Shown here: positions 1 through 10,089 of the stretch, piece by piece | Position numbering within the stretch: position 1 is the first letter of the stretch | Layout: every line of letters begins with the position of its first letter | Origin: Peromyscus leucopus | Taxonomy: Eukaryota; Chordata; Mammalia; Rodentia; Cricetidae | Direction: 5' to 3' | DNA length: 64,000 nucleotides | Assembly: GCF_004664715.2 (NCBI RefSeq) | Contig: NC_051075.1 | Coordinates: 31,330,504-31,394,503 of the forward strand | The notes under the pieces: generated by a model | What the model saw: only the letters and a program-made list of their open reading frames with translations | Databases searched by the model: none | What the model was told of the DNA's origin: nothing | Translations under genes and position numbers: made by a program

Positions 1-299
1 TTAATGTTTTTATTTACCTAAATAATAAAATGTATGCCTAATACAGAATGTGCTTAGCCTAAATTTCTTACAGTTTATTATTAGTAAATGTGGCATTTGC
101 ATACCTGTTAGTATGCCTATATGGCCAGAGTCAAATAAAAGTACTCCAGGCATAGATGTCATGACAAGAAACAATAAATACTGGTGTTTATTTTAACCTG
201 AAAGTAATTTTCTTGGATTTTTAAAATTATTCATTAATTTCTATTTTTGTTTATTCATTGTACATACTAAGGGTTTCATAAAGATATTTTCTTTTTTAC
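1..299. other. AT-rich DNA, nothing recognised
   Basis: Simple AT-rich sequence lying left of the L1 3' end. No repeat family, coding frame or RNA gene was recognised. Confidence 0.5.
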
Positions 300-990
300 A
301 AATACTTTAATTTTATAATTAATTTAATTTTACATATCAGCCACTGATTCCCCTGTCCTCCTTCCTCCCACCCCCAGTCTTCCCTCCAGTCGATTTCCCA
401 TTCCCACCTCCTCCAAGGCAAGGTCTCCCCTGGGAATTCAGCCCTGCCTGGTAGATTCAGTTTCTCATGCACTGACTGGTGGAAGCAGATGCAGAGATCC
501 ATGGCCAAACCCCAGGTGGAGCTCCAGGAGTCCAACCGATGAGAGAGAGGAGGGATTATATGAGCAAGAGGTATAGAGACTATGATCAGAAAAAGCACAG
601 GGACAAATAGCTAAACTAGAGGAAACTCATAAACATATTTTCTTTCTGTTATAACATGGAATCTAGCCACATTCTCCTTCCTTCTCTTTTTCTCCTCTTC
701 TCTTCCCACTTCCCACATTTCTTTCTCCTCATCCTCTTCTCACTAGTCTTCCTTCCCCAAATCTCTTTTCCATTTTAAGGTGTGACTGTGTGCATGTGTT
801 TGCCTGTGTGCACATGTGTGTCTGTATATGTTTTCTTTACCTGTACAAAATCTAGGATTTATAAGTGAGAGAAAGCTTGTGATGTATGTGTTTCCGAGAC
901 CTGCTTATTTCACTTAACATGATGATCTCCAGATGCTGCATCTGGAAAATATCAATTTTACTCTTTATGATGAAAAAAATTCCATGATTA
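300..990 (-). mobile_element. LINE-1 3' fragment (ORF2 end plus 3' UTR)
   Basis: Read on the minus strand this holds the end of L1 ORF2 (about 990 down to 810, including the conserved stretch that normally precedes the stop) followed by the 3' UTR. The 3' UTR shows the 'ggagctccacctgggg' block and the 'gaggaggtgggaatggg' G-rich block, both shared with the L1 3' UTRs at 24,279-24,805 and 48,628-49,015. A pyrimidine-rich stretch at 660-770 lies between. It is 5'-truncated and diverged. No reading frame survives. Confidence 0.75.
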
Positions 991-1177
991 CACACATCAC
1001 ACCACACCCATACCACATACAACACACACACATAACACACACACAACACACAAATACACACACAACACATACACTCACCAGACACACACACACACACACA
1101 CACACACCACATCACATATACACACATCACACACATACACACAACACACATACACACATAACACACACACAACACAA
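991..1177. repeat. Imperfect (CA)n microsatellite
   Basis: About 190 bp of ACAC-rich sequence broken by single-base interruptions. The longest pure run is about 28 bases, near 1,081-1,107. It sits at the truncated 5' side of the adjacent minus-strand L1 fragment. Open frames here on both strands are repeat artefacts. Confidence 0.9.
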
Positions 1178-1684
1178 ATTAAACGTACAGGATGGGATTA
1201 CAACAGTGTAAAAGGTTACCAAAAAAGAGTAAGTATAAATAAATAAAGTTCTTTTATATCAATAAAGCTATTTTTGGTTGTGAGATAGTCTGCCAAAGCC
1301 ATAAGCAATTTTATCTATGCAATGTGAAACTGAAAAGGAAAGATTTTCATATTCTTGGGAAAGAAAATACTAGAAGATATTCAATGTATGTTTTAGCCTA
1401 AGAATCAAATTCTGATTAATTTCATCTCCAATGTGGTTTTGAAGATTAGCAGATGTTTTCTGTTATTTTCAGTTGATACATTATGCCATGCTATCATTCC
1501 CATATTCTGAAAACTGCAAAAAAGAAAAAAAAAAAAGCTCTGAGTTCTAACTCAGATTAGCCAGAAAGGTAATTTTTTTATTTGTTCCTGTTAATGTGAA
1601 TTTTTAGTTTTCACCCTTGAATTTCTAGTTTTCCCTTTGAGGATTTAATAATAAAAACAGGACCTATAGTTGCATGCCTTTTCT
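1178..1684. other. Unassigned AT-rich DNA
   Basis: No recognised element or coding signal, apart from a short A-run near 1,520-1,540. Confidence 0.4.
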
Positions 1685-1915
1685 TTTTATTATTTCTTTT
1701 AGATTTGCTATTTTATGTGTATGAATGTTTTGCTTATATGTATGTATACAAACAATCTGTTTGTTGAATTCCTTTGGAGACCAGAAAAGGGCACTGCATT
1801 TCCAGTAACCGGGTTTACACAGGGTTGTTGTCCACCATATGAGTCCAGGGGAACTGAACTCTGGTTCTCTGCTAGATCACTGAATGCTCTTAATTGCCAA
1901 ACCATCTCCCCAGTT
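1685..1915 (-). mobile_element. B3-type SINE (tRNA-derived)
   Basis: On the minus strand the element begins with a diverged 'gagatggtttggcaattaag' tRNA-like promoter (B3 normally has gagatggctcagnggttaag). It continues through the 'ggttcccctggactcatatg' region and ends in an AT-rich tail near 1,685. Several substitutions and a small deletion mark it as old. Confidence 0.8.
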
Positions 1916-2412
1916 CTCTCAATGTTCTATTTTGATAGCTCTGTTTGTGGCCAGTGTAGACACTACTAAAATTATTGTTTCCTTCTAAATATTTTATTTG
2001 TAAGCAAGTGTTAGAGAAAGTAACATATATCCTATTGAAAATAACCAATGACAGTGCTATTTGAAAATATGTTTTCCAATGTGAAAATCAATGTGAATGT
2101 GTTGCAAAATAGTGTTGTCTTAGGTTTGTCTTAAATAAGAACATGTCAGATAAAGTTTAATGTCATATTCTTCATTGAAAGAAAAAACAATAAAAAATAA
2201 ACTTTAAGGCAGTTTTCATTCATTTCCCTTTAGCTTTCAAGTTAATTTTTATACAGGAATTATTCTCCACAAGATTATTTGACTTATAATCTAATAGGAT
2301 TCCTACCATCATTCCTACCCTTATTTGTATCATGAATGACCATATAGAAATCACTATGATTGACTCTGCAGAGAACAATGGAGCTAAGCAGCTTTGGAGG
2401 TGAGAGTGTATG
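1916..2412. other. Unassigned DNA
   Basis: AT-rich, non-coding on inspection. No family recognised. Confidence 0.4.
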
Positions 2413-2413
2413 T

Positions 2414-2470
<57 letters not shown>

Positions 2471-2495
2471 GTAGATAGATAGATAGACTGATAGA
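2413..2495. repeat. (GATA)n microsatellite
   Basis: About 18 nearly perfect GATA units, interrupted once near 2,468-2,472. Likely length-polymorphic. A second GATA tract lies at 18,424. Confidence 0.97.
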
Positions 2496-4084
2496 GGTCT
2501 ATCAGATTTTTCTGTATATGCTATAGGTCTCTGTGAATGCAGGCACATAAGAATCTGGTTCTGTGTTGTTGAAGTTCACAATGCTTCCTAATTCTGTAGG
2601 AAGTTGAGTATATCTGGGTCATTTCTCTGGGGACATAGCTGTCCAGTAGAGTTATAGGACATTATCACAACTATCTTATTGGATGTTATAACATTTGATG
2701 GTTGTTTTAGACATTATTCTGAGAATACAAATGAAAGGCAGGGGATAAATGGGGATATGTATGTAGTGGCAGAGCAAAAATGATTAAAAAAAAAGAAACA
2801 GTAAGAGACAAAGTCTTTAACAGACAGTATATCTGTGAGTCAGTGTGACTGACAAGAGGTGCATAGCAGAGAGAATTAGCATATGACAGACAGGTGTATG
2901 TGAAAATCAGGTTGCAGTTGTCAGCAAGAGAATATCAATGCATGTGAGCACAAGCAGGAAGCAGAGAATGCAATGTGATGAGGGTAGAAAATAGATCTTT
3001 AGGGTAGAAGGGACCCAAAGGAAAAGTGCAAGTTTACAAACTTCTTCCTAGTAGTATAGCAGAATTTAAGATTAAAAAATATACATTAAAGAAAACACGA
3101 CTGATTTTTTTAAGTGGGAATAATAGGTTTAAGTTGTAAGGGAACACTTCAAGAAACATAATTTGAAAGAAAAAATTGCTGGGGAAAAAGTGATCTACAG
3201 TGTGTGTTTATTCATTTTCAGTCACTTTGAATGATGGATGGCATGATTCAAACCAAAAGGACTGAGTTTCTTTTCAGCATTTATACGTAATGTTGTGACA
3301 ATTGAATTTTGAAAAACAGCATTTTGTCTTAACTTTCCAGTGGAATATAAATTTTTGAATCATTTTTATCCTTTGTATCTACTCTACTATAATGTGCTGA
3401 TCAAGGAAATTCTGTGTTTATTTTTCTCACTATTCCTTACTAAACCTCTACTCTGCAACATTGAAGACAATGTCCGATTTCCTACTGTACCAATAAAGTA
3501 TATATTAGTAAATTTTTTCATTTTTATAATGAAATAGAGGAAGCAAACCAATTTTTAAGGTGAACAGATTTTTTTTAACTCTCATTTTTCAGAGATGAAA
3601 ATCCATGCCTGGGCTATCATATTTGCTTGACTTCTGAGAAACTAATAGCTTCAACGTGGGACCCAGGGAAGAGGCACAAAGTCCCACTGGAAACAAATAG
3701 TTCGAGAGGGTTTAGGGGCTAGGTCTGCTTTCATATCAACTTGCTTCTCATGCATCTCAGCAGTGTCCAAGGGTCCTCTGAGTTTATTGATTAAAACCAT
3801 GGCCATGATTATATTTCTAAGATACAAAGTCATTGTTCTTGGATCCCATATCAATGTGTGCTCTTTTTCAGTGGCTGGGAGGATTGTTCAGTTTAATATG
3901 GCAGGTATTCAGAAGCACACAGAAATCATGTAAGGATTTTATCCTTCACATATTGAGAGGTTGCATTCAAACACTTCATAATTTGTCATCCTTAGGTTTT
4001 AATCAATAAACTAATCTACAATAAAAAAATGCAAAGTTAAGATTAACCTAATTATTATTAAATACATACTTTGATCTTCTCTGT
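2496..4084. other. Unassigned DNA, no gene
   Basis: Nearly 1.6 kb with no recognised interspersed repeat. The short open frames are AT-rich or carry no family signal. It may hold very old repeats below visual recognition. Confidence 0.4.
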
Positions 4085-4675
4085 TGTAGAATATTATTTT
4101 AATTGGGCAAAATATATTACACTTGTATATGCTGTAGAATATTACTCTAATTGTATAAAGGTCTGTTCATTTGTTTATGTTGCATTTATTTAATGATGTA
4201 AGGATGTGTGATTAGTCATGTAAAGATGTGTTGCATTTCTTTCACATTGCCTGCTTAAGGCATCTGATTGATCTAATAAAGAGCTAAATGGCCAATAGCT
4301 AGGCAGAAGACAGATAGGCAGGGCTTGCGGGCAGAGAGAATAAATAAGAGGAGAAATCTAGAAAGAGAGAGGAATGAAAAGAGGAGGAGGAGGAGAGAAT
4401 AAGGGAGACACCTGAGGTCAGAAGCCAGGCAGACACAAGCCAGCCAGACTTGAGAATCAGTGAAAGTAAGATATACAGAGAGAAAATAAGAAAAGATAAA
4501 ATCCTTGAGGCAAAAAGGTAAAGAGAAACAGGTTAATTTAAGTTAAAAAGAGGAAGCTAGAAAAGACCTAAGCTAGGCTGATTATTCAACACTAATAATA
4601 AGTCTCTATGTCATGATTTGGGAGCTGGTTGGTGGACCAGAAGAAAAAGCCTGGTGTGTTTCCCTCTATAATTAA
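4085..4675 (+). mobile_element. Old ERV2-like LTR
   Basis: Shows a known rodent LTR layout: an AT-rich 5' part with repeated 'tgtagaatattact'-like units, then 'ctaataaagagctaaatggc', 'caatagctaggcag', a purine-rich middle and a late 'gggagctggttggtgg'. Boundaries are approximate and no clear target duplication is visible. The duplicated start (about 4,087 and 4,132) is part of the AT-rich 5' region. Confidence 0.6.
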
Positions 4676-4689
4676 AACATAGTGCATGT

Positions 4690-4919
4690 GCAAGTGATTT
4701 AAAAAATTAGTTCATATGCATGGCATGTACATGTGGGAATGGCTTTATGTGAAGAGGTCAAAGAACAATTTTGTGGAGTTAGTGCCCTCCTTTATCCTTT
4801 ATCTGTATATATGTGTCACAGATCAAACTAGGGATGTGCATGTGAGACAATCACTATCATGACCTGATTTTTTCTTTTCTTTTCTTTTTCTTTTTTTCTT
4901 TTTTTTTTGTTTTTTTTTG
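4690..4919 (-). mobile_element. Degenerate B4/RSINE-type SINE remnant
   Basis: The 'gaggtcaaagaacaatttt' core and the following 'ggagttagtgccctcctt' match the minus-strand body of this SINE class. The right part is replaced by a T-rich tract (4,868-4,919) that is the tail of the B1 inserted beside it. Low identity, so the family assignment is tentative. Confidence 0.4.
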
Positions 4920-5060
4920 GAGACAGGGTTTCTCTGTGTAGTTTTGGTGCCTGTCCTGGATCTCGCCCTGTAGACCAGGCTGGCCTCAAACACACAGGGA
5001 TCCACCTGGCTATGCCTCCTGAGTGCTGAGATTAAAAGCATGCACCACCATCACTTGGCT
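4920..5060 (-). mobile_element. B1 SINE
   Basis: Near-complete B1 (7SL-derived) on the minus strand, from the T-tract that represents its A-tail, through 'gagacagggtttctctgtg', to the 5' end near 5,060. It carries the Pol III B-box region. Moderately diverged. Confidence 0.93.
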
Positions 5061-6870
5061 CATTACATGATTTATATATAATATATACCATTTATTTAGT
5101 AACTTAAAGCCACTTAGAAGTATTATAAATACACATTCTACAAATACTGCTGACCATTTGAGTATGTAGGTATCACATACCCATATAAGATGTCTGGTAA
5201 TGCAGCACTGAGAGGCAAAAGCTTTAGCTGAAAACACAGGGTGAAAGGATGGAAATTCACTTGATGACTATATTTCTATTTAAATTGGCAGATAGTTCTT
5301 ATGTTTTACAATCAGAGATGATTAGAAAATTTTAGTATAACAGATGATAGAGTGTCATTAAGGTTTTAAACACTGTGAACATTTTAGTTTTTGCAAATGG
5401 CATGTCTTTTATAAGCTTACATGGTTTTCATCCAACAAGGCGGTGGTTTCTAAATAATGTTGTTGAGAAGGTGTACCTGTGGGGCCTGTAGGATGCCAGG
5501 AGATAGGAATGCAGGTAATGCTTGAGAACAGGGATGCCTTGAAGACATCAAGATATGCTTCGTTCTACACTACCACATTTCAAGCTCAACGGCTGCAAAA
5601 GCGTTTATAAGTCAGAAGAAGAGGGAAAGCAAGAGAAAAAGCTATAAACTATACAGAGTCATTATCATATTTAAAACAGAGTATCCAAAGGCAAAACCAC
5701 TAAAGCCATCACAGCTAAAAGCATCTTCGGTACTTCAAGCTCAATCTTTACACAGTTTTAAATTTTTATGTAGTGCAGCAACCGCACAATGGACTTCCGT
5801 GTGCTGTGCTGTGTAGAATTTGCCAAACTTTGTCTTAAACAGTGCATTAAACAGTTACACACAAATGAAGATGCTTTTCTTCACATTGTCAGTTTCCTGT
5901 TTGGTATCTCTCTGCTTATCCTGGAACATGGTAATGTCCATAGTCTTTGATGTCATAGAGAGATTTCATTGTTTTGTGCCTGTTTCCAAGACAAGAATTT
6001 TCTTATGGAATTAGCATTTTTCTTTTTTTTTCTTTTGTTTTTAACTTTTTCTTATTTTGCCTTTTGTCCTTCCTTTTATTCCCTCCTTTTTTGCCCTTTC
6101 TCGATTGTTCTTTCACTTTTTCCCCTTATTCTCATTCATGTGTTCGTCTCTGATTTATCCCTATTTTCTTCTCTTCCTTTCATTTTTCTGAGTCATTTTA
6201 ATTCTCATTCTCATCTGCCTCTTTCTTGACTTTTATCATGTCACCTGCTGTTTAGTGTTATTAAAATGTTCCTCCAAACTGGCTTACCTTCAACTGTAAT
6301 AATAACATCTTATTATGTATTTTAAGTGTATTTAAATTTTTTTACACTATTGTTTTTATTGTTTATTACAGGAGACAAAACAACATCTTTTTCTCTATTC
6401 TTGGTAATTAATAATAACATTATTACATACTATATATAACATATGTTATTATGTGTTACATGTTGTATGTATCATATATTCATTATATAGTATATATAGT
6501 ATGTTTTGTATTTTTATATATTATTGCATTAGATATTTTATATATTATAATATATATTTTATTATATACATTATATATTTATTGGATTTAAAACAAGGAT
6601 AAAGACATGAATGTTGTCATGAAGGTTCATGACATGAGCAGATGATGCCCTGAGTGAAATCCTGGGTGAATGTGTACTGTTGAAATGGGCATAGCAATGA
6701 TAAGGCCCAAAGTCTCAGATCTTGAGTAACTGGCAAAGCTTTTGTCACATGTGTCAGTCTCAGAATTAGCAAGCCTTTTTTTTTTTTTTCTGTTGTCTCA
6801 TGCTGTGAGTGTTCACAGACAATTGTTCAGTGTGTACTCATCTAACTGTAAAGTCTCACCTACATGTCTG
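5061..6870. other. Unassigned DNA with AT-rich tract
   Basis: About 1.8 kb without a recognised element. 6,010-6,230 is T/C-rich and 6,400-6,590 is almost pure A/T with ATAT stretches. No coding signal. Confidence 0.4.
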
Positions 6871-7233
6871 TGTTGCTGGAGGGCTTCTCTCCAGGTTCCC
6901 CAAACCCCGCAGTCCCACAATCCACTTATAAAATAATCACTCAGACACTTATATCACTTATAAACTGTATGGCCGTGGCAGGCTTCTTGCTAACTGTTCT
7001 TTTATCTTAAATTAACCCATTTTTATAAATCTATACCTTGCCACATGGCTGGTGGCTTACCAGCGTCTTCACATGCTGCTTGTCCTGGCGGTGGCTGCAG
7101 TGTCTCCCCCTCAGCCTTCTGCTTCCCAGAATTCTCCTCTCTCCTTGTCCCACCTACTTCCTGCCTGGCAACCTACTTCCTGCCAGGTCACTGGCCATCA
7201 GTGTTTTATTTATATAGAGCAATATCCACAGCA
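6871..7233 (-). mobile_element. Mys/MYSERV-like LTR (TGCTGTGGGA family)
   Basis: The reverse complement starts TGCTGTGGAT and ends in a diverged GCAACA, and aligns along its length with the LTRs at 36,391, 56,256 and 62,336. It has 'aataaaacactgatgg' near its start and the 'gttaatttaagat' block in the middle. It is the 3' LTR of a minus-strand element, because a polypurine tract and internal sequence follow it directly on the right. Confidence 0.8.
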
Positions 7234-7713
7234 TTCCCCCCCCCCTTTTTTTTTAAAGGAAGGTTTTAACTTTAACATGGTAAAATTACATATAACAATT
7301 ACCGAGCAAGAATTATAGTTACAATATTAAAGAAGATGTCCTATCTATCTTATATTTGTGAGTTTAAGGGTTTTTTTTGGTTTTTTTTTTTTTTGTTTTG
7401 TTTTTTGTTTTTTGTTTTTTTTTTCGAGACAGGGTTTCTCTGTGTAGCTTTGTGCCTTTCCTGGAGCTCACTTGGTAGCCCAGACTGACCTTGAACTCAC
7501 AGCGATCCGCCTGGCTCTGCCTCCTGAGTGCTGGGATTAAAGGCGTGCGCCACCAACACCTGGCCCTTTTTTTTTTTTTTTTTTTTTTGAGTTTAAGGTT
7601 TTATATCTAACTTATCTTTTATCATAACTGAGGAAATTACAACTATCTAGTTTTCAACCACATCAAAGACCTGAGAAGGAACATAATGGTACCTGAGAAA
7701 TGGTAGATGGATG
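7234..7713 (-). mobile_element. ERV internal 3' end with polypurine tract
   Basis: On the minus strand this non-coding internal segment runs into a G/A-only polypurine tract (7,234-7,260) immediately before the LTR at 6,871-7,233. That is the arrangement expected for the 3' end of an ERV. A B1 interrupts it at 7,425-7,566. I recognise the sequence as resembling the 3' internal part of rodent MYSERV-type elements. No gag, pol or env frame is visible. Confidence 0.6.
7425..7566 (-). mobile_element. B1 SINE inserted in the ERV
   Basis: Well-preserved minus-strand B1 with a long T-tract (A-tail) at 7,368-7,424. The host sequence 'gagtttaagg' occurs at 7,362-7,371 and again near 7,589-7,598, which marks the target-site duplication. 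A second T-run (7,567-7,588) separates the B1 5' end from the right copy and is unusual. Confidence 0.93.
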
Positions 7714-7846
7714 TAAGCAACTTTCGGGAAGCTGGGACACCGCAGGTGGAAGGGTGAGATTTTAGCTCTGAGCTCTGACCTCTCGGCTTTCTCTTTTACA
7801 TTGTTTCTGTGTTTCTTATTTAATAAGATGGTTGGTTACATCAACA
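7714..7846 (+). mobile_element. 3' part of an LTR (family with B1-derived block)
   Basis: Aligns with the reverse complement of the left part of the complete LTR at 29,827-30,329. It shares the 'gctctgacctct' and 'cttttacattg' blocks and the terminal 'ttggttacatcaaca'. Its 5' two-thirds are missing. The CA terminus at 7,845-7,846 is followed two bases later by a primer-binding site, so it was a 5' LTR. Confidence 0.75.
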
Positions 7847-7848
7847 TC

Positions 7849-7860
7849 TGGTGCCCAACG
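7849..7860 (+). other. Retroviral primer-binding site remnant
   Basis: TGGTGCCCAACG lies two bases after the LTR end. It resembles the lysine-tRNA primer site TGGCGCCCAACG with one C-to-T change. Its position fits a 5' LTR/internal junction on the plus strand. Confidence 0.75.
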
Positions 7861-8752
7861 CCTCGAGTTTCCACCTTAAACCTGAGAATGTTTAATAACC
7901 AATTCTAAACAGAGCCAAAACCAGGTTCCTGCTTCTTGTCTCATATGGGCATATTGAACACTGGCAGGTTCCTAGTGTGTGAGCTCGGTCTGCAGTATGG
8001 CAAGAATGAGGCCTCTGCAAGTGGCACTTTAGCTGCGTGGTGGATTTAGCCTTTGCTAGTACAAAAAAAAAAAAAAAAAGATGTTTCTGGGCTACACGCT
8101 GCTTGGATAAAAGCATAGACCCACGATGGCTCCCAGAGCTGGCGGAAAACGTACCACCGCCATGTTGGGAAGCTGAAGGGGGTGGAGCCAGCAGCCACAG
8201 AACAGTTTCAGACTTAAAAGGCTGCTGTTTAAAGCAATAGGCTCAAGGTAATATAAAAAATAAGCCACATAAAGATGGCTACCGTACAGAGAATCTGGAT
8301 TATGTTCTCTTTGATATTCGTAACTGAAGAAAAACATTTGATTGCAAAAGCTGTTGAGTTATGACAAAATGTGTGTTTTAAAGGTACCTTAACTTCAAAA
8401 TTTGGATGTAAGGATATGTTGCTTTGGAAAGGAGGCTCTGCTTTTGTTTCCACAGAAAACCAGAGGCTATGGATTTGTTCCAGATTAAGATACATCAGGT
8501 TTGACCAGCCAAGACCACCTGAAAGGTCTCCGATGACACCATGGCCCAGATGATCCAATATCCAGAATCGTCTCAAGGCAACTGGCTCAGACGACACGGT
8601 CTCATGGACTACTCCATGATCCTAAAATTTTCTTTGTGTCCCCATAAGATACAGCGCCCCCCTCAGCAGGAAGTAGTAAGAGAAGCTACGCCCAAATTCC
8701 CAAATATACCAAGCTGACTTTGGAGATGTATAAAAGTTAAAACCTCCCTTTT
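7861..8752 (+). mobile_element. Non-coding ERV internal region
   Basis: Lies between the primer-binding site and a polypurine tract. At about 0.9 kb it is far too short for gag-pol-env, and no retroviral protein motif is visible in any frame. It therefore looks like a deleted or non-autonomous element. It contains an A-run at 8,062-8,079. The end (8,650-8,752) resembles the 3' internal end of rodent ERVs. Open frames at 8,037-8,240 and 8,229-8,597 have no recognisable content. Confidence 0.55.
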
Positions 8753-8771
8753 AAAAAAAAGAAAGGGGAAG
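8753..8771 (+). other. Polypurine tract
   Basis: A purine-only run ending 'gaaaggggaag' directly before an LTR-like TGCTGTGGGA start. This is the classic site for plus-strand priming in LTR elements. Confidence 0.65.
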
Positions 8772-8890
8772 TGCTGTGGGACGGTCTGTATGTCAGTCTG
8801 TTTAAACAGGAGCCAAACAAGGACAACAGTAGACATGCTAAGGTTGACAGTAAAAAGCCTAGGAGTCCTCACCCCTACATAAAGAACTGT
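8772..8890 (+). mobile_element. Start of a truncated 3' LTR
   Basis: Begins TGCTGTGGGACGGTCTGTAT, like the TGCTGTGGGA family for about 24 bases, then diverges. It is a different subfamily or a deletion product. The right boundary is not visible. Confidence 0.4.
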
Positions 8891-8899
8891 AAGAAATCA

Positions 8900-9180
8900 G
8901 AGAATGCCGAGAGTGTGGCAAATAAGCTTCCTCAAGGAAGAGCGCATTAGTTGGTTACCCAATACCAAATGGTCAGTCCTGAAAATGTACATACAGGCAA
9001 TATATACTGACTGAGCAAGTTACAGTTACATATTTAGGAATATTTATGCATATACACATACAAAGCATATATTATGTAAAAAAATGAAAACAGAGACAAT
9101 GGATTTCTAAGAGAGTATGGAGGTGTTTATAGGAGGATTTGGATTGAAGAAAGCGAAAGGGTAAAATGATATAAATATAA
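8900..9180 (+). mobile_element. Lx-type LINE-1 3' end remnant
   Basis: Contains 'caataccaaatggtcagtcc' followed by an AT-rich stretch and a purine-rich end ('gtatggaggtgtttatagg'). This matches a rodent 3'-end repeat that I associate with Lx-type L1. The reverse-complement counterpart is at 14,715-14,890. The family name is from memory. Confidence 0.5.
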
Positions 9181-9784
9181 CCTTAAAAAAGAAAAAGAAA
9201 AAATTAAAAATCAACTAGTAACTGCAGATTAAAGTAAAGAAGGCTAATAAATAAAACTTAAATTAAGATTATCCTGAGTTATCTAGGTGGACCAAATAAA
9301 ATAACAAGGTCCTTAGAAATTAAAGATGCTTGCAGAAGACATAAGCTAGTTGGGTTCATGCCCAACCCATAGGACTCAATGTCCCATTGTCAGTTTTGAA
9401 AACGGGAAAGACTGTCAGCAGTGGGGAAAGAAGCATTCCTTATTAAGGAAGCCAGCTGCTCCTACAACTTCAAGAAAGAAACATTTTAGAACCTTGAAAA
9501 CTGTGTCTGATAACCTGCCTTCAGAATTGTAAAGAAAAGTATTATTTTTGGTTATATGACAACCCTACACATATTTGTAAATTTTATTAAAGTGCAAATA
9601 TAAAACTAATATTCTCTTCTGTCCAATAATCAAAAGGAAAAGTGAAATTTTTCTCCTTTATGAATAAAATTTAAATTGACTTATACAAATAAAAATAGAA
9701 TATCTTTATTTTCGCTATGAAGTAAACATTTATTTTATTAATGTTTTAAAGAAATATCAGCATCTATTTAAAAAAAAAACTTAA
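9181..9784. other. Unassigned AT-rich DNA
   Basis: No gene. 9,262-9,335 faintly resembles an ancient mammalian repeat ('gattatcctgagttatctag') but cannot be named. Confidence 0.35.
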
Positions 9785-9949
9785 GCCAGGTGAATGTGGT
9801 GCACACCTTAAATTCCAGCACTCAAGAGGCAGAGACAGGCAGATGTCTGAGTTTGAGGCCAGCCTGGGCTACAGAGTGAGTTCCAGGAAAGGCTCCAAAG
9901 ATACACAAAGACGCCCTGTCTCAAAAACAAAAACAAGCAAACCAAAAAA

Positions 9950-9984
<35 letters not shown>

Positions 9985-10006
9985 AAAAAACCAAAAAAAC
10001 AAAACC
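9785..10006 (+). mobile_element. B1 SINE with long A-tail
   Basis: Plus-strand B1 starting 'gccaggtgaatgtggtgcac', through 'gaggccagcctgggctacag' to 'ccctgtctc', then an A-rich tail of about 80 bases. Moderately diverged. Confidence 0.92.
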
Positions 10007-10089
10007 TTAGAATTGACTGCAAAGATGCTTCCTTAGGATTATCAGTTTAAATATTTAAATTGAATATATGTTCATAGTTGCATACATGC

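Noticed and set aside
852..1211. Cys/Val-rich and Thr/His-rich open frames on both strands
   Set aside because: Both are translations of the CA/GT microsatellite at 991-1,177. No start context or domain.
1715..1969. 84-codon plus-strand frame
   Set aside because: Lies inside a B3 SINE on the opposite strand.
2413..2495. Regular repeats considered as a CRISPR-like array
   Set aside because: Pure GATA microsatellite without spacers, in a rodent genome.
3640..3860. 67-codon minus-strand frame considered as a processed pseudogene
   Set aside because: No matching protein recognised, no A-tail or TSD.
8229..8597. 122-codon minus-strand frame in the ERV interior
   Set aside because: No retroviral or cellular motif, antisense to the element, and length expected by chance in this composition.
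9262..9335. Possible ancient mammalian repeat fragment
   Set aside because: Resemblance is too short and diverged to name without a profile search.
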